64,000 nucleotides of DNA from Seleniivibrio woodruffii (GCF_029267515.1 NZ_JAJUIS010000007.1:101405-165404); one strand, 5' to 3'; numbered from the stretch's first letter, positions 44,513 through 54,032 are shown. Notes: generated by a model from the sequence alone, not told the origin. A program made the numbers and translations.

Positions 44513-45592
44513 TTATCTTTTTTTGAAGTAAAGGTTCAGATCCGGTTCGGCGTATTCGCCTCCGGAAAGTTCGATTGTACCGTCCTCTGCGCATGGAATA
44601 ACGGTGAGAGCCGTGTCATAACCTTCCGGCGACCACGAATGGATGAACCGGACGTATTGCAGGGTTGATGAGGGTGCAACTACATTGGTGTTGTTGGAAG
44701 CGGTGAAAGGTGCTACGGAGCAGATATAAAATCCGCAGATGAATATGCTGGTATCTGTTTCATCTTCAGAGTAGAAGCCGTTTGCGTAATAGTTGAAACA
44801 TTCTCCGTATACGGGGGACGATGCGCCTGTTATCGTACTGTAGGCGCTCGCCAGCTTCTGATGCACTCCCAGAGACGAATAGACGTAAAAATCGAAATCC
44901 ACCCTGCCGGAAGTTCTCGGCAGCCAGTCTGTGAAGGTGTTTATCTGGTAAATGACGAACGCCTCTTCGCTCACTGGATCCTTGTATGCGCCGATGATGT
45001 TTGAGCGGGTACCGTTGAAGACGCCTGAAAACGTCTCTTCGTTATATGTTTCATAAATCAGCTCATCGCCGTAGTACATGCGGGTTAGGCGCGAATAGAC
45101 GTTTGTTGTTCTGTGCTGCTGAACGGCGTAAAGCTGTCCGGTCATGTCTGCGGGCACAGGCTGGTCGATATAGTTGGTTTGTGTTATGTCGCATGAGTTG
45201 CGCGGCATGAGACGGTATATTTCTTTGAATAATGTCTTTTCGGAGCGGATGTATCCCGTCTGTGTGAAGAGCCCTGAGGACATCATTCCTGTGGCGGTTT
45301 CATAGGTATCCGCAGGCATTGGAACAAAGGGCCATAGTCCTTCTTTGAAACCTATGATGTGCGAAGGCACGCCTTCATATAGTCTGACGACAACGGAATC
45401 GTTGTTCGAAAACGCATATGATGACGGTCTGCCGTCTGCCGATTCGTAGACTATAGGCAGGTCGGAAAGGGTTTCTCCGTTAACGGACACAGTGATTCTG
45501 TCCGCGGTGTGGTCGGCTTTGACCACGCGTCCTTCTGCGTATGAAATTTTCCATGTGGGATCGAGTGCGTTCTGTGAGTATATTGCGTTCAT
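44513..45592 (-). CDS. Phage-like protein with N-terminal OB-like domain
   Basis: 359 residues. Residues about 15-85 (GRVVKADHTADRITVSVNG, then FSNNDSVVVRLYEG and PSHIIGFKEG) resemble OB-fold baseplate or spike proteins, which start with a beta barrel and end in VIGF. The remainder is Tyr- and Ser-rich, beta-sheet-like and unassigned. No membrane segment. It lies between two other structural genes with 2- and 14-base gaps. A baseplate/spike role is inferred from the N-terminus only. Confidence 0.55.
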   Translation of the reverse strand: MNAIYSQNALDPTWKISYAEGRVVKADHTADRITVSVNGETLSDLPIVYESADGRPSSYAFSNNDSVVVRLYEGVPSHIIGFKEGLWPFVPMPADTYETATGMMSSGLFTQTGYIRSEKTLFKEIYRLMPRNSCDITQTNYIDQPVPADMTGQLYAVQQHRTTNVYSRLTRMYYGDELIYETYNEETFSGVFNGTRSNIIGAYKDPVSEEAFVIYQINTFTDWLPRTSGRVDFDFYVYSSLGVHQKLASAYSTITGASSPVYGECFNYYANGFYSEDETDTSIFICGFYICSVAPFTASNNTNVVAPSSTLQYVRFIHSWSPEGYDTALTVIPCAEDGTIELSGGEYAEPDLNLYFKKR

Positions 45593-45594
45593 AT

Positions 45595-46566
45595 TCAGCC
45601 GCCGTAGAAGATTTCGGGCACAATGAAGTCTCCCGATTCGGAAAGTGTTCTTTTGGTGTTCAGATTTGAGATGTCAGCGTCCGGCACTCTCGGAAGTGAA
45701 AAGCTCTTTGCCACTGCAACGAAACTCCCGACGGCCGTTCTGCAGGGATAAACAGATTTAAGCCAGTATCGTTTTCCGTAATATTCAACGCACCAGCGCA
45801 GGTTTCTGTCGAACAGCCATTCTTCCTTCAGGCTGCTGCCTATGCCGCCTTTTATGGGGACATACTCGTATGAGTAGCCTTTGTCCGGATCGTTTTTATC
45901 GCGGTATACCTTTTTTCTAACCGTTATCCCGCAGCCCAGAAGGAGCGCTCCGGTGAAGATATCCGTCTGAAAGGCGCATGAACCCAGATAGTATTCCTCC
46001 GGCAGGTCGTACATCCTGAAAAACACGGATACGGTGCGACCGGGTATAAGGAGTGTTCCGGTGAGTGTTGTTGACAGCGGAATATTCCCGTCCCTGTTGT
46101 GGGTGTATTCGGGAAAGGCGGAGGTTATCCCGCCTGTTGGGTTTACGGTGGACGTGCCCATGCCCGCCGCGCTGTAATAGGAGACAAGCGCCGTTACCCC
46201 GCATGTATTTATCTCCGGCAGATATGCGGTGATGCTGTTACCGCTTCTTTCCCACGGCGAATCGACATCCGCATCCGTGTAGTCTGCGCAGGGCGGGGTG
46301 AACTCCTTCTCCGTTTTGCCGGTCGGCAGCAGAAACAGGTTTACGACGTATTCGCCGCCGTCCTCCTCGACCAGATACGCGTTGATGGAGAGGGTTTCAA
46401 AACCTATGGAGAGCCAGTCCGAAACAGGAGGAGTATCGTTAACAACATTGGTTGATATGTATGTCGAAACGCACCTGTCGGGGTAGCACATGCCCGATGG
46501 ATTGTATTCTGCGGGGCAGAGCCATACTCCGACTGATGAGTATTCTTCCGTAACGTAGCGTGCCAT
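45595..46566 (-). CDS. Phage-cluster structural protein, unassigned
   Basis: 323 residues, predicted mostly beta, no signal peptide, eight Cys including CYPDRC. I recognise no family. It starts exactly where the preceding gene stops (one-base overlap) and is followed after two bases by the OB-domain gene, so it belongs to the same operon. A virion or particle surface protein is the natural guess. Confidence 0.55.
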   Translation of the reverse strand: MARYVTEEYSSVGVWLCPAEYNPSGMCYPDRCVSTYISTNVVNDTPPVSDWLSIGFETLSINAYLVEEDGGEYVVNLFLLPTGKTEKEFTPPCADYTDADVDSPWERSGNSITAYLPEINTCGVTALVSYYSAAGMGTSTVNPTGGITSAFPEYTHNRDGNIPLSTTLTGTLLIPGRTVSVFFRMYDLPEEYYLGSCAFQTDIFTGALLLGCGITVRKKVYRDKNDPDKGYSYEYVPIKGGIGSSLKEEWLFDRNLRWCVEYYGKRYWLKSVYPCRTAVGSFVAVAKSFSLPRVPDADISNLNTKRTLSESGDFIVPEIFYGG

Positions 46567-47285
46567 CAGGACACCGTGAAAATGTCGTTGCAGATGTTGT
46601 CCGCATCCGTCCGTTTATATCCGTCTTTCTCCACAAGGAGGCTGTATGTGCCGCTCTTCATGCTGCCAAGGCGAACTCTGCCCTCACTGTCGCTTTTGCC
46701 TGCGTATTTTCCGTTCAGATAGACGTGTGCATCTTCCAGCTTCTTTTTTGTGCAGGCGTCCCGCACGGTGAGTATGACTGTCCGGTTGTAGGTTCCTGCG
46801 AGGTCGTCGGTGAAATCCAGTGCAAATATACCGCCGCGCCCGTCCTTTTCCGCGGAAATGAGACAGAAGACCGGATCGGGACAGGTTACATCCACAAGGT
46901 CGTACACGGTTTCGTATTCGATACGCAGAACCGCTGTAGTATTTTCTTTCAGTATCACCGAGCTTTCGGAGAATACCGGACTTCCTGCCTGCCTCCCCTG
47001 CCATACTGCGGACAGGATCTTTTCCACGGGGAAAGACGCGGAAGCCTTTCTGCTGTCCTTGAACACGACAAACTCGGTAACGGTCTGTCTGTATGCCGTC
47101 CCGTAAAATGAGGCACTGCCGCATGTGACCGAAAGTGATGGATTCATCCCGCCTGGAAAGAGTTTAAGCCGTGCAGTTCCGCCAGATGCAAAAACTGTGG
47201 TGCCGTTGTTCTCCTCCGGTTCGAGGATAAAGCGAAAGATGTCCGTGTCCGAAGTCTTTTTGAATGTGAAATCAGCATCAGCCAT
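46566..47285 (-). CDS. Phage-cluster protein with C-terminal carboxypeptidase-regulatory-like domain
   Basis: 239 residues from ATG 47285, an 8-base overlap with the preceding gene. The open frame extends to 47639, but that part lies over the preceding gene in another frame. The C-terminal 75 residues (LTVRDACTKKKLEDAHVYLN, GKSDSEGRVRLGSMKSGTYS, LLVEKDGYK) match the carboxypeptidase-regulatory/PEGA-type beta sandwich often used to build surface or fibre stalks. The N-terminal part is unassigned. Confidence 0.58.
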   Translation of the reverse strand: MADADFTFKKTSDTDIFRFILEPEENNGTTVFASGGTARLKLFPGGMNPSLSVTCGSASFYGTAYRQTVTEFVVFKDSRKASASFPVEKILSAVWQGRQAGSPVFSESSVILKENTTAVLRIEYETVYDLVDVTCPDPVFCLISAEKDGRGGIFALDFTDDLAGTYNRTVILTVRDACTKKKLEDAHVYLNGKYAGKSDSEGRVRLGSMKSGTYSLLVEKDGYKRTDADNICNDIFTVS

Positions 47286-47781
47286 TGATCGCCTCCGCAT
47301 ACACCAGCACCGGATAGCTTTCCCTGTTGCGAAGCGGAAGGGTGATGCCGAAAAGGGCGTATGAGGTGCGATAGCTGATAAGCGCCGTGCCGAATTGTCC
47401 CTGCGACGGTTTCGGTTCAGCCGCGCACTGAACGGAATAGGTACTTTTTCTGGTGATTTCGCCGAGTGAGTTGCCGAGCCATTCAAAGCCGCTGACCGTC
47501 GCCACGGGTTTGTCCGTGTCAGCAGCGGCACTTTCAAGAAATACTGCGGTTTCATCCGTAATTTCCTCCGTAAAAATGCCCATGGAGGTGAGAATACCAT
47601 CGGATGCGAACACAGCCGTCCTGTCAGGATGTTCGGCATATACGCGGAAATACGCCGTTTCGCCGTATGCGAAGGTTGACTTGGTTTTGCCGTATTCGTC
47701 GGTGTTTCTGTCCGTGTCGGGACTTATCAGTATTTTCGAGCCTTTGGATGAGGTCACGAAACTTATGGTTGTATCTGTCAT
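47278..47781 (-). CDS. Phage-cluster structural protein, unassigned
   Basis: 167 residues, beta-rich, no membrane segment, no family recognised. The first 90 residues resemble an immunoglobulin-like sandwich in pattern (alternating hydrophobic strands with AYFRVYAEH), but this is weak. It overlaps its neighbours by 4 and 8 bases. Confidence 0.5.
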   Translation of the reverse strand: MTDTTISFVTSSKGSKILISPDTDRNTDEYGKTKSTFAYGETAYFRVYAEHPDRTAVFASDGILTSMGIFTEEITDETAVFLESAAADTDKPVATVSGFEWLGNSLGEITRKSTYSVQCAAEPKPSQGQFGTALISYRTSYALFGITLPLRNRESYPVLVYAEAING

Positions 47782-49406
47782 GGCTGTACCTCGATTATAT
47801 TTTTTACTGCGAGCGGGCTGCCTGAAGCCTTTATGACGGCAGAGACAAGCCTTCCGGAACCGAATCTGCTTTTAAACAACAGTCCTGCCGGAGTGCAAAG
47901 TCCATCCATGTGCGTCGTTTCAAGTGCTATTCTGTCTGTGGTGTCCGCCAGACTGTGCGCAAGTCTGAGTGCCGAAACCCTGTCACATAGAGCGGGTGCG
48001 CTGAAAGTGAGGCTCTGGCTCCCTTCAGAGAAGAGAAGAACAACGGCACTGCCGGCTGAGGCTGTGATATATCTTTTTGTGTCAGCGGCTTCCGTAATGC
48101 TGTAAAGGTCGTAAACCGCTGTATAGGAAACAGCTTTAAAGCCGTTAAGATTTCCGCAGACTGCATTTTTACCGTCGGCAGTCACTTCAGGCGTAAGTAT
48201 GGTCTTTGCCGGAACTGAAAGAGCACCCTTGCCGTTTTTAAAAAGAATATCCTCCGTCACAGTCTCTGTCACATTGCGCACAAGCAGGGTAAGATACTCT
48301 GAATCACTTGTCAGAATGGCGTTTCCGGTGTGATAAAGCCTTATCTGTGCCGCCTCTCCTGTTTCCGCCTGCGAAGGCGCGGAAATATGGACGTAATTTG
48401 ATTCGTATGAGCCGTAATTCACTGTTATCACACTATATTTCTGTTCATTTCTGTCGAATGTGCGTGAGAATACCCCTGAAGGAGCGAGGCTGACATCGGT
48501 TCCGCTGCCGGAAACGACTATATAACCGTCGGGCAGGAGCCGCACGGAAAGTCCGGCGCTGTCTGCCAGATACTGCGCCAGCGACATATGGGTGAAAGTG
48601 CCCTTTACGGAGGCGACAAAATCCCGCGCTGCCCAGATTATCTTTCCGGAAAGTTCCGCCGCTGCCTCAGAAGCTCGACATATGACATCCGCGCTGAACG
48701 AACCCTCCGGTTCCGGCATAGTGCCGCCAAGAACAGTTTTTCCGTCGGATGCGGAAACAGATGTAACATCAAACTGGTAGGTTACTCCGTTGATAACTGA
48801 GGAAAAGGTTTTTGCGCTCTTTATCAGCACAGACAGAGAGACAGTCGCCTCAGGGATGCCAAATAGGGAGATATTCATCTCTGACAGATATTCAGTGCAG
48901 TCTATGCCGTCTGTGAAAAGCTGAACAGTGTCGGCTGAAACCAGTCCTGTGAGGGAAGGGGTTGAAAGCGCCAGACTACCTGTAAAGCCTGTCAGAAGCA
49001 GAGGTGCGTATATCTCAGCCTCGCCGGAGTAACCGGAGTCGCCAAGGGTGTTCCTTATTGTGCACACGCCGCTTAGATTCTGACCGGATTGAACAGGAAG
49101 AGTGAAACGTCCTTCGGCTGCAAGGCAGTTGACCGTTTCAATGGCTGTGAACGAACCGTCCATTGCGGACAGGCTCAGCGATATTTCCCACTGTCCGGCG
49201 GATGCGGGCGGCATGGATGTAATGAGGACAACCGATTCCGAAATGCCGAGTGATGCCGATATGACGGCGGAACCGTCGGATATACCTGTTGTCATAAAAG
49301 ATGTTCCTCCTGCTATGGTGAAGGGCGCGGCGAGCACCGAAACGCCGCATTCCGCGTTTGCAGGCGCAAAGCCCGCCGCTGTGTATTCTCCGGCGCAAAC
49401 GTCCAT
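47778..49406 (-). CDS. Large beta-rich phage-cluster protein, possible baseplate/tail hub
   Basis: 542 residues, the largest of the cluster. Ser-, Thr-, Gly- and Ala-rich with many short beta strands and no signal peptide. The segment around 265-320 (FTHMSLAQYLADSAGLSVRLLPDG, then SRTFDRNEQKYSVITVNYG) recalls late-control/hub proteins of tailed phages, which contain similar domain breaks; I cannot confirm this. Its start follows the preceding stop by one base. Confidence 0.5.
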   Translation of the reverse strand: MDVCAGEYTAAGFAPANAECGVSVLAAPFTIAGGTSFMTTGISDGSAVISASLGISESVVLITSMPPASAGQWEISLSLSAMDGSFTAIETVNCLAAEGRFTLPVQSGQNLSGVCTIRNTLGDSGYSGEAEIYAPLLLTGFTGSLALSTPSLTGLVSADTVQLFTDGIDCTEYLSEMNISLFGIPEATVSLSVLIKSAKTFSSVINGVTYQFDVTSVSASDGKTVLGGTMPEPEGSFSADVICRASEAAAELSGKIIWAARDFVASVKGTFTHMSLAQYLADSAGLSVRLLPDGYIVVSGSGTDVSLAPSGVFSRTFDRNEQKYSVITVNYGSYESNYVHISAPSQAETGEAAQIRLYHTGNAILTSDSEYLTLLVRNVTETVTEDILFKNGKGALSVPAKTILTPEVTADGKNAVCGNLNGFKAVSYTAVYDLYSITEAADTKRYITASAGSAVVLLFSEGSQSLTFSAPALCDRVSALRLAHSLADTTDRIALETTHMDGLCTPAGLLFKSRFGSGRLVSAVIKASGSPLAVKNIIEVQP

Positions 49407-49407
49407 G

Positions 49408-50577
49408 CTATGCCGTCCTGTACCATGCCGTACCGCTGCATATGAAGGTTGCCGATTCTCCTTCGCTGCTCAGTAGATAGTCAGACACCTCGTCCTTACT
49501 TATCTGTACCGGATCTATAGTTGCGTCGGTGCGGATAACCGTTACAGACTGACCCTGATGATCCGCAGGCGAACCGAGGTCTATGTATGCATACCCGTAG
49601 GCGGTGTCGGCGAGTATGCTTGAGATACCGTTTTCAAAACTGTAATAGCCTGATATCTTTACATATCCCCCGCTGGAAGAGCTGCCGCCTGTGGAGAGCT
49701 TTACAATGCCGCCGGATCCGGTCTGCATGAACCATACCGCGTCGCCGAAGTTTTTCAGTTCCGCAAACTGGTCTCCCGTTTGGCTGTAGATCGATACCCT
49801 GTTATCCGTGTCGTCCGCTTTCATCAGTATGGACGGAACGCCAGCCATGGCGGGATTTTCCTGAATGTAAAGATAGAGAGGATACATGGACGCGTCGGCG
49901 TATGCGATTGTGCCCAGCGAGTTGAGCGGACCGCTGGAGAATACCGTCTGTGTTGAGTGCGGAGAGAACAGTCCGGTACCGATGACTCGCCATATGGCGT
50001 CTGCCACAGTGAGGCGTATCGTGCACGAGCTTCCGAGGGTTATGCTCACCGCTCCGTTTATTCCTATGACATCGTTTTCCGCAGCGTTCAGAATCACATA
50101 CTGCATGAAGGTGCTTCCGCAGTTGATGAGCGTCAGCATGTTTCCGCGGAAAAGTGCAGCCTCCGGAAGTGTACAGACCATAGGGGAGGTCTGTTCCCCG
50201 AAAGAGAACGCCACCACAGTATCTGAGGGGTCTATGCTGCTGCCGTCATTTGCTATGACCCTCAGCGGGGAGACGGAAGCGGATACGCTGTTCAGAAGTT
50301 CCGCCGTAACGACGTTGGCGATGAGGCTTCCGGTGTTCCAGTCCTTTGCCGCGGTGCTCTCCCTTCCCCGTTCAGCGGTTATGGTCTCTTCCGTTCTGGT
50401 TGCCAGCACAATTTCGCGGTTTGCATCGTCCGCTGGGGAGGCGAATCCTTTTCCCCATATTACCGCGGTGAAACTGCCTTCCGGGAATACGGATGTGTCC
50501 TCAACAGTGAGCTCGTTGCCGTCTGCGGGGAGATATGCGGCAAGACGGGAGCGTGCGAAGTTGGCGAATCTGTTCAT
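49408..50577 (-). CDS. Phage-cluster structural protein, possible fibre/spike
   Basis: 389 residues. The N-terminal 75 residues (SRLAAYLPADGNELTVEDTSVFPEG with AVIWGKGFASPADDANREIV) form a small beta domain common at the start of phage baseplate-bound proteins. The middle and C-terminal parts are Gly/Ser-rich beta strands typical of fibre shafts. It overlaps the preceding gene by one base. Family not recognised with certainty. Confidence 0.5.
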   Translation of the reverse strand: MNRFANFARSRLAAYLPADGNELTVEDTSVFPEGSFTAVIWGKGFASPADDANREIVLATRTEETITAERGRESTAAKDWNTGSLIANVVTAELLNSVSASVSPLRVIANDGSSIDPSDTVVAFSFGEQTSPMVCTLPEAALFRGNMLTLINCGSTFMQYVILNAAENDVIGINGAVSITLGSSCTIRLTVADAIWRVIGTGLFSPHSTQTVFSSGPLNSLGTIAYADASMYPLYLYIQENPAMAGVPSILMKADDTDNRVSIYSQTGDQFAELKNFGDAVWFMQTGSGGIVKLSTGGSSSSGGYVKISGYYSFENGISSILADTAYGYAYIDLGSPADHQGQSVTVIRTDATIDPVQISKDEVSDYLLSSEGESATFICSGTAWYRTA

Positions 50578-51527
50578 CAGTCTATCTGCCAGTCGAGAGT
50601 TATTCTGTTGTCTGGTTCATGGGGGCATCCTGCGGGTACAACCTCTTTCAGCCAGAACCCCTTTGCCGAAGGAAGCGTGACCAGAGTCAGGCTGTTGCCC
50701 GCCTCAAAAGTTCCCGACCATGCTTCCGCCGGAATGGTGAAATAGGGTCTTCCGGTTTTGGGGTTCACGGGTGCGTACTGTGCGGTGGTCTGTCCCGAAG
50801 GGAGCGCACCGGCATAGAGTCCCGCAGATGAAAAGGAGAGAGCGGATGTGAAGGTCAGCGAAAACGTGTCGTATTCCGTGCCGCCGTTTGAAAGCACCAC
50901 GAGACTGTGGTCGAACACCCCTGTGAGACTGTTCAGCGATGAACTTTCCAGCACAGGCTTAAGGTCGCCGAGCTCAAGCATCACTCCGCAGTAGGTTTCA
51001 TCCGTTTCAAAGGAATAGGGGAGCTGCCCTTCAAGGGTGACAGCCGCCGTGTTTACGTTCTTTGAAACGGATGCCACGCGGATGTTACACGATTTCTCAT
51101 CGTCCTGTATGAGCAGCAGAGCGCCCTGCGGAATTGAATAGTCGGATGATTTGAACAGCAGATTGATTGATGAATCCCCCGCCGTTGCGCTCTGGGTGAG
51201 CTTTCCGCATCCAGTCCATTCAGAGGGCAGATGCGCCTGTGTGTCGTCGATTTCGGCGGGGGCGATGTAGAATCTGTCCTGACCGTTTCCGGGGGTGCCG
51301 ATGCAGACACACGCCGAATAAGCCGTTTCGCCGTTCACGTTTGAGTTGGCGATGAACGCCTTGCGGTATCGGGTGATTCCGGTTTCACGTTCGGCGGAGG
51401 TGACGCGGGGGAAAAGATTGAATTTCACGCCGGAAACCACCGTCGATGCAAAATCGGGTCTGCCTCCGTTCTGTTCAGTGTCGGTGATGCTTACGCTTCT
51501 TATGATGCTGATGTCGCTCTGGTTCAT
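50577..51527 (-). CDS. Phage-cluster structural protein, conserved type
   Basis: 316 residues from ATG 51527 (GGAGG eight bases upstream); the open frame to 51593 overlaps the previous gene. The N-terminus (IIRSVSITDTEQNGGRPDFAS, then VKFNLFPRVTSAERETGITRYRKAF) resembles hypothetical proteins I recall next to Mu-like head genes in other proteobacterial prophages, with a similar GGGRM...NNLFP...LRKAF pattern. The role is unknown; tail or baseplate by position. Confidence 0.55.
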   Translation of the reverse strand: MNQSDISIIRSVSITDTEQNGGRPDFASTVVSGVKFNLFPRVTSAERETGITRYRKAFIANSNVNGETAYSACVCIGTPGNGQDRFYIAPAEIDDTQAHLPSEWTGCGKLTQSATAGDSSINLLFKSSDYSIPQGALLLIQDDEKSCNIRVASVSKNVNTAAVTLEGQLPYSFETDETYCGVMLELGDLKPVLESSSLNSLTGVFDHSLVVLSNGGTEYDTFSLTFTSALSFSSAGLYAGALPSGQTTAQYAPVNPKTGRPYFTIPAEAWSGTFEAGNSLTLVTLPSAKGFWLKEVVPAGCPHEPDNRITLDWQID

Positions 51528-51528
51528 C

Positions 51529-51897
51529 TTAAACCTCCAAAAGTCGTATTGTGCCGCTGTATACGTCCGTGTCCGCCTGAATTTGTTTGGCATTCAGCGG
51601 TTTAAGCTGTATTGCGCTGCTGTCATGTATGAAAATGACGGAGAGCTGTTTTCCGTTTATGTCCGCATGAACGGGTGCCGCAGCAGCAGCCGCGCGGCAG
51701 AGCAGCAGCACGTCCTCCCGCTTCATGCCGCTTTCGGTAGCGGGGATGTAAATTTCTATGGTTCCGGCCGGTTTGCCCGCGTATATTATCTCTGTGCCTG
51801 AAAGGTCTGTCTCGGCAGTGGTTTCAGGCAGTCCGTATTCAGTTTCGTTGGTCCATACCGCCGTTTGGGGCAGTGTTATTCCTGCGATTGTTATCAT
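51529..51897 (-). CDS. Small phage-cluster protein, tail-associated by position
   Basis: 122 residues from ATG 51897, two bases after the preceding stop; a GTG at 51918 in frame is an alternative start. It is mixed alpha/beta and ends AKQIQADTDVYSGTIRLLEV, a pattern seen in short tail proteins. An Ala-rich helix lies near residue 75. No family assigned. Confidence 0.5.
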   Translation of the reverse strand: MITIAGITLPQTAVWTNETEYGLPETTAETDLSGTEIIYAGKPAGTIEIYIPATESGMKREDVLLLCRAAAAAAPVHADINGKQLSVIFIHDSSAIQLKPLNAKQIQADTDVYSGTIRLLEV

Positions 51898-51899
51898 TT

Positions 51900-52253
51900 T
51901 CAGCACCTGTATCCGCACTCGATGACAAAGGTCATTGTGCGTGTGTCAGTGGTCTGTATACCGCTTGAAAGGCTGTGTGGCATTGTTGCGTTAAGAGCGC
52001 TGACCGCAGTGTGAAACGGGGTCATATCCGCTTTGCCAACCGACAGAAGGCGGACGTAGACCCTGATATTGTGCTGTGTCACCCTGACCCCGTTGTCGTC
52101 CGCCGTTTCAAATCCGGCGTAGGCGACAGCCGCCAGCGGTTCTTTTCCGGTCATAACCTCCGTGCTGCCGTCTTTCAGCAGAACACGGGTAAAGACTCCG
52201 CAGTTCTCAAGCGCCAGCACTGTGTCGAGTGTGAGCTGTTCAGCCGTCCTCAT
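51900..52253 (-). CDS. Mu gp37-like tail-completion/terminator protein
   Basis: 117 residues. Its size, its place directly after the gp36-like gene (4-base overlap) and its pattern of an N-terminal helix (LTLDTVLALENCGVFTRVLL) and a C-terminal ...TMTFVIECGYRC strand fit the gp37/tail-terminator class. These proteins cap the tail or join it to the head. Assignment rests on gene order more than on motifs. Confidence 0.5.
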   Translation of the reverse strand: MRTAEQLTLDTVLALENCGVFTRVLLKDGSTEVMTGKEPLAAVAYAGFETADDNGVRVTQHNIRVYVRLLSVGKADMTPFHTAVSALNATMPHSLSSGIQTTDTRTMTFVIECGYRC

Positions 52254-52621
52254 CTGTATCCCTGCCAGTCTGTACGTCCGCTTTCGGTGTATCCGGCGGC
52301 TTTTTTGGGCAGTTCGCCGGATGCTGACGAGACGGGAGCCAGCGGAGCCAGAAGCTGTGAGGTCTCAGTTTTATACTGTTCAGCCGTTGTCCATTCAGCC
52401 GCATATATGTAAAGCTCCGCCAGAGTGCGTTTTTTAACAGCGAGGCGCAGAACGGCATCCGATTCGTCATAGTCCAGCCCGTAGCTGTCCGCCACCGCCT
52501 GAACGTATATGCGGGCGTTCTCCAGCGCTTCCTGCGCAACAGAGTCATCCCCCTGACATATGGCGAGGTACTCCTCTTCCCGCATGAGTTCCTGAATATC
52601 TTCAATTTCAATGAGTTCCAT
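52250..52621 (-). CDS. Mu gp36-like head-tail connector (DUF1320)
   Basis: 123 residues, highly acidic and helical at the N-terminus: IEDIQELMREEEYLAIC, then EALENARIYVQAVADSYGLD and AVKKRTLAELYIYA. This matches DUF1320/gp36-type adaptor proteins. It would bind the portal ring in a normal virion, yet no portal gene is present here. It lies 55 bases after the capsid gene. Confidence 0.65.
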   Translation of the reverse strand: MELIEIEDIQELMREEEYLAICQGDDSVAQEALENARIYVQAVADSYGLDYDESDAVLRLAVKKRTLAELYIYAAEWTTAEQYKTETSQLLAPLAPVSSASGELPKKAAGYTESGRTDWQGYR

Positions 52622-52676
52622 ACGTTGCTCCTTTATCTGAAGGCAGGGCGGAGGTGCTCCCCCGCCCGAAAGTCTG

Positions 52677-53660
52677 TTAAAGCACAGTCGCCCAGCAGAT
52701 ACCTTTTGTGAAAGGCACGGGGAGGGGTTTGCTCTCCGCGATTATCTCTATGCTGGATGAACGCGCATCGCGCACCTGTTTAACGAAAAAGGGCATAGCC
52801 GTGAGGTTGCTGTCCAGATCGTCGATTACGCTGTAAACCATTTCAAATGGAGCGTCCGCAGCGAACGCCATGAGCTTTCCGCTGTCCACAACCTTAACCT
52901 GCGAGCCTGTGGCAAGGTCAGTGTATGAACTGTTCATAAGCTCCACGCGGAAACCTGCGATGTTGATGGTTTTTGAATCAATAACAGCGGTGAGAGATGA
53001 GTTGCCGATGTCCTGAACAACTTTGGCAAGCGCCATGAACGCGCCCTGACCCGCCCAGAAGCGGATGTCGGAGCCGTAGTGGCTGTTGTTCTGTATCTGC
53101 GCCTCCATACCGATGAGGTCGGCGAGGATATCGTCAAGGCTGATTGACGACTCGCTCCACGTCTCCTCAGGCGTGTGGGAGAGGGTTGTGCCGAAGTCAA
53201 CGCCGTATGTTGCAAGCCCGCCGTCCATGTGCATTGGATAGGCTATGCTGCCTTTGAGCGACTGCGCCGCCATAGCCTCGGTTGAGGCTCTGACTATCCT
53301 GCGCAGACGGTCTATCTTGTTGTTCACGAGGAGCTGTATGCCCGATTCGTCGAGGAGTTTCAGGTTGTTAACGTCAACGCCGTTGAGCCTTTCGGACGGG
53401 CGGAAGGGCTGGGGTTCGATATGTGTTATGCTGCCGTTCTCCTCATAAACGGGTATGGGGTCGCCGCCTCTGCGGGTTACGGCTATGTTGGTGACGGGCT
53501 GCTGAAGGTCTGTCACAGAGACAGTGGGCAGCGGATGGCTGCGTCTCTTCGCTTCGGGGTATACGTTGTCCATGACGGGGGATTTCAGTTCCGGCATGGA
53601 CGTTAGTGAGCGGACGATGGAATCGGTTGTGAAATATTTACCGAGGTCAAGCTGTATCAT
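52677..53660 (-). CDS. Phage major capsid protein (lambda gpE-like family)
   Basis: 327 residues. Similar in layout to the lambda E family: an early GGDPIPVYEENG-type segment, ITHIEPQPFRPSERLNGVDVN, a central helix with KIDRLRRIVRASTEAMAAQSLKG, a SDIRFWAGQGAFMAL segment, and a C-terminus with RDARSSSIEIIAESKPLPVP. HK97-fold shell protein; it should assemble the icosahedral head. It is intact. It lies nine bases after the decoration gene. Confidence 0.72.
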   Translation of the reverse strand: MIQLDLGKYFTTDSIVRSLTSMPELKSPVMDNVYPEAKRRSHPLPTVSVTDLQQPVTNIAVTRRGGDPIPVYEENGSITHIEPQPFRPSERLNGVDVNNLKLLDESGIQLLVNNKIDRLRRIVRASTEAMAAQSLKGSIAYPMHMDGGLATYGVDFGTTLSHTPEETWSESSISLDDILADLIGMEAQIQNNSHYGSDIRFWAGQGAFMALAKVVQDIGNSSLTAVIDSKTINIAGFRVELMNSSYTDLATGSQVKVVDSGKLMAFAADAPFEMVYSVIDDLDSNLTAMPFFVKQVRDARSSSIEIIAESKPLPVPFTKGICWATVL

Positions 53661-53669
53661 GTTCTCTCC

Positions 53670-54032
53670 TTAGAAAACCCAGACGGGTGCGTTTGTCTCA
53701 AGGGAAGTTATGTGTGCGGCGGATGATGCCGCTCCCTGTGTCAGAAGGCTTTTTTTCATTACTGTGCCGTGCACTGCCACGCTTCCTGCTGTGTTTACAG
53801 AGGTGTCGATGTCCTCAGTACAGACGCCCACGGGCGTTTTTGTGCTGTCTGATGCAGCGGGGTTAAAGCTCACAGCCATTCCTGATGCGTTCAGGGCGAT
53901 TATTTCGCCCGCCCTGATAGTGCCTGCGTCTGACGCAAATTCCATGATGCGGATAACGGCAGGGTGCCTGCCGTCCGTAACCGTTTTTCCGGTGATGGTC
54001 TGTGTGCCCACCACTCCGTTAACTGTTGCCAT
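53670..54032 (-). CDS. Head decoration/stabilisation protein
   Basis: 120 residues, small beta protein rich in Thr, Ala and Val: GTIRAGEIIALNASGMAVSF then TKTPVGVCTEDIDTS and VAVHGTVMKKSLLT. This is the pattern of the lambda D/cement proteins that bind the shell surface after expansion. It sits between protease and capsid genes as in many phages. Ribosome site GGAGG. Confidence 0.68.
   Translation of the reverse strand: MATVNGVVGTQTITGKTVTDGRHPAVIRIMEFASDAGTIRAGEIIALNASGMAVSFNPAASDSTKTPVGVCTEDIDTSVNTAGSVAVHGTVMKKSLLTQGAASSAAHITSLETNAPVWVF

Noticed and set aside
43095..44594. Longer 499-residue start of the fibre gene
   Set aside because: The extension is Arg-rich, overlaps the previous gene and lacks a ribosome site; ATG 44498 has AAGGAGG.
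46566..47639. Longer 357-residue frame of the carboxypeptidase-regulatory-like gene
   Set aside because: The first 118 codons lie over the preceding structural gene in another frame; the ATG at 47285 fits the operon spacing.
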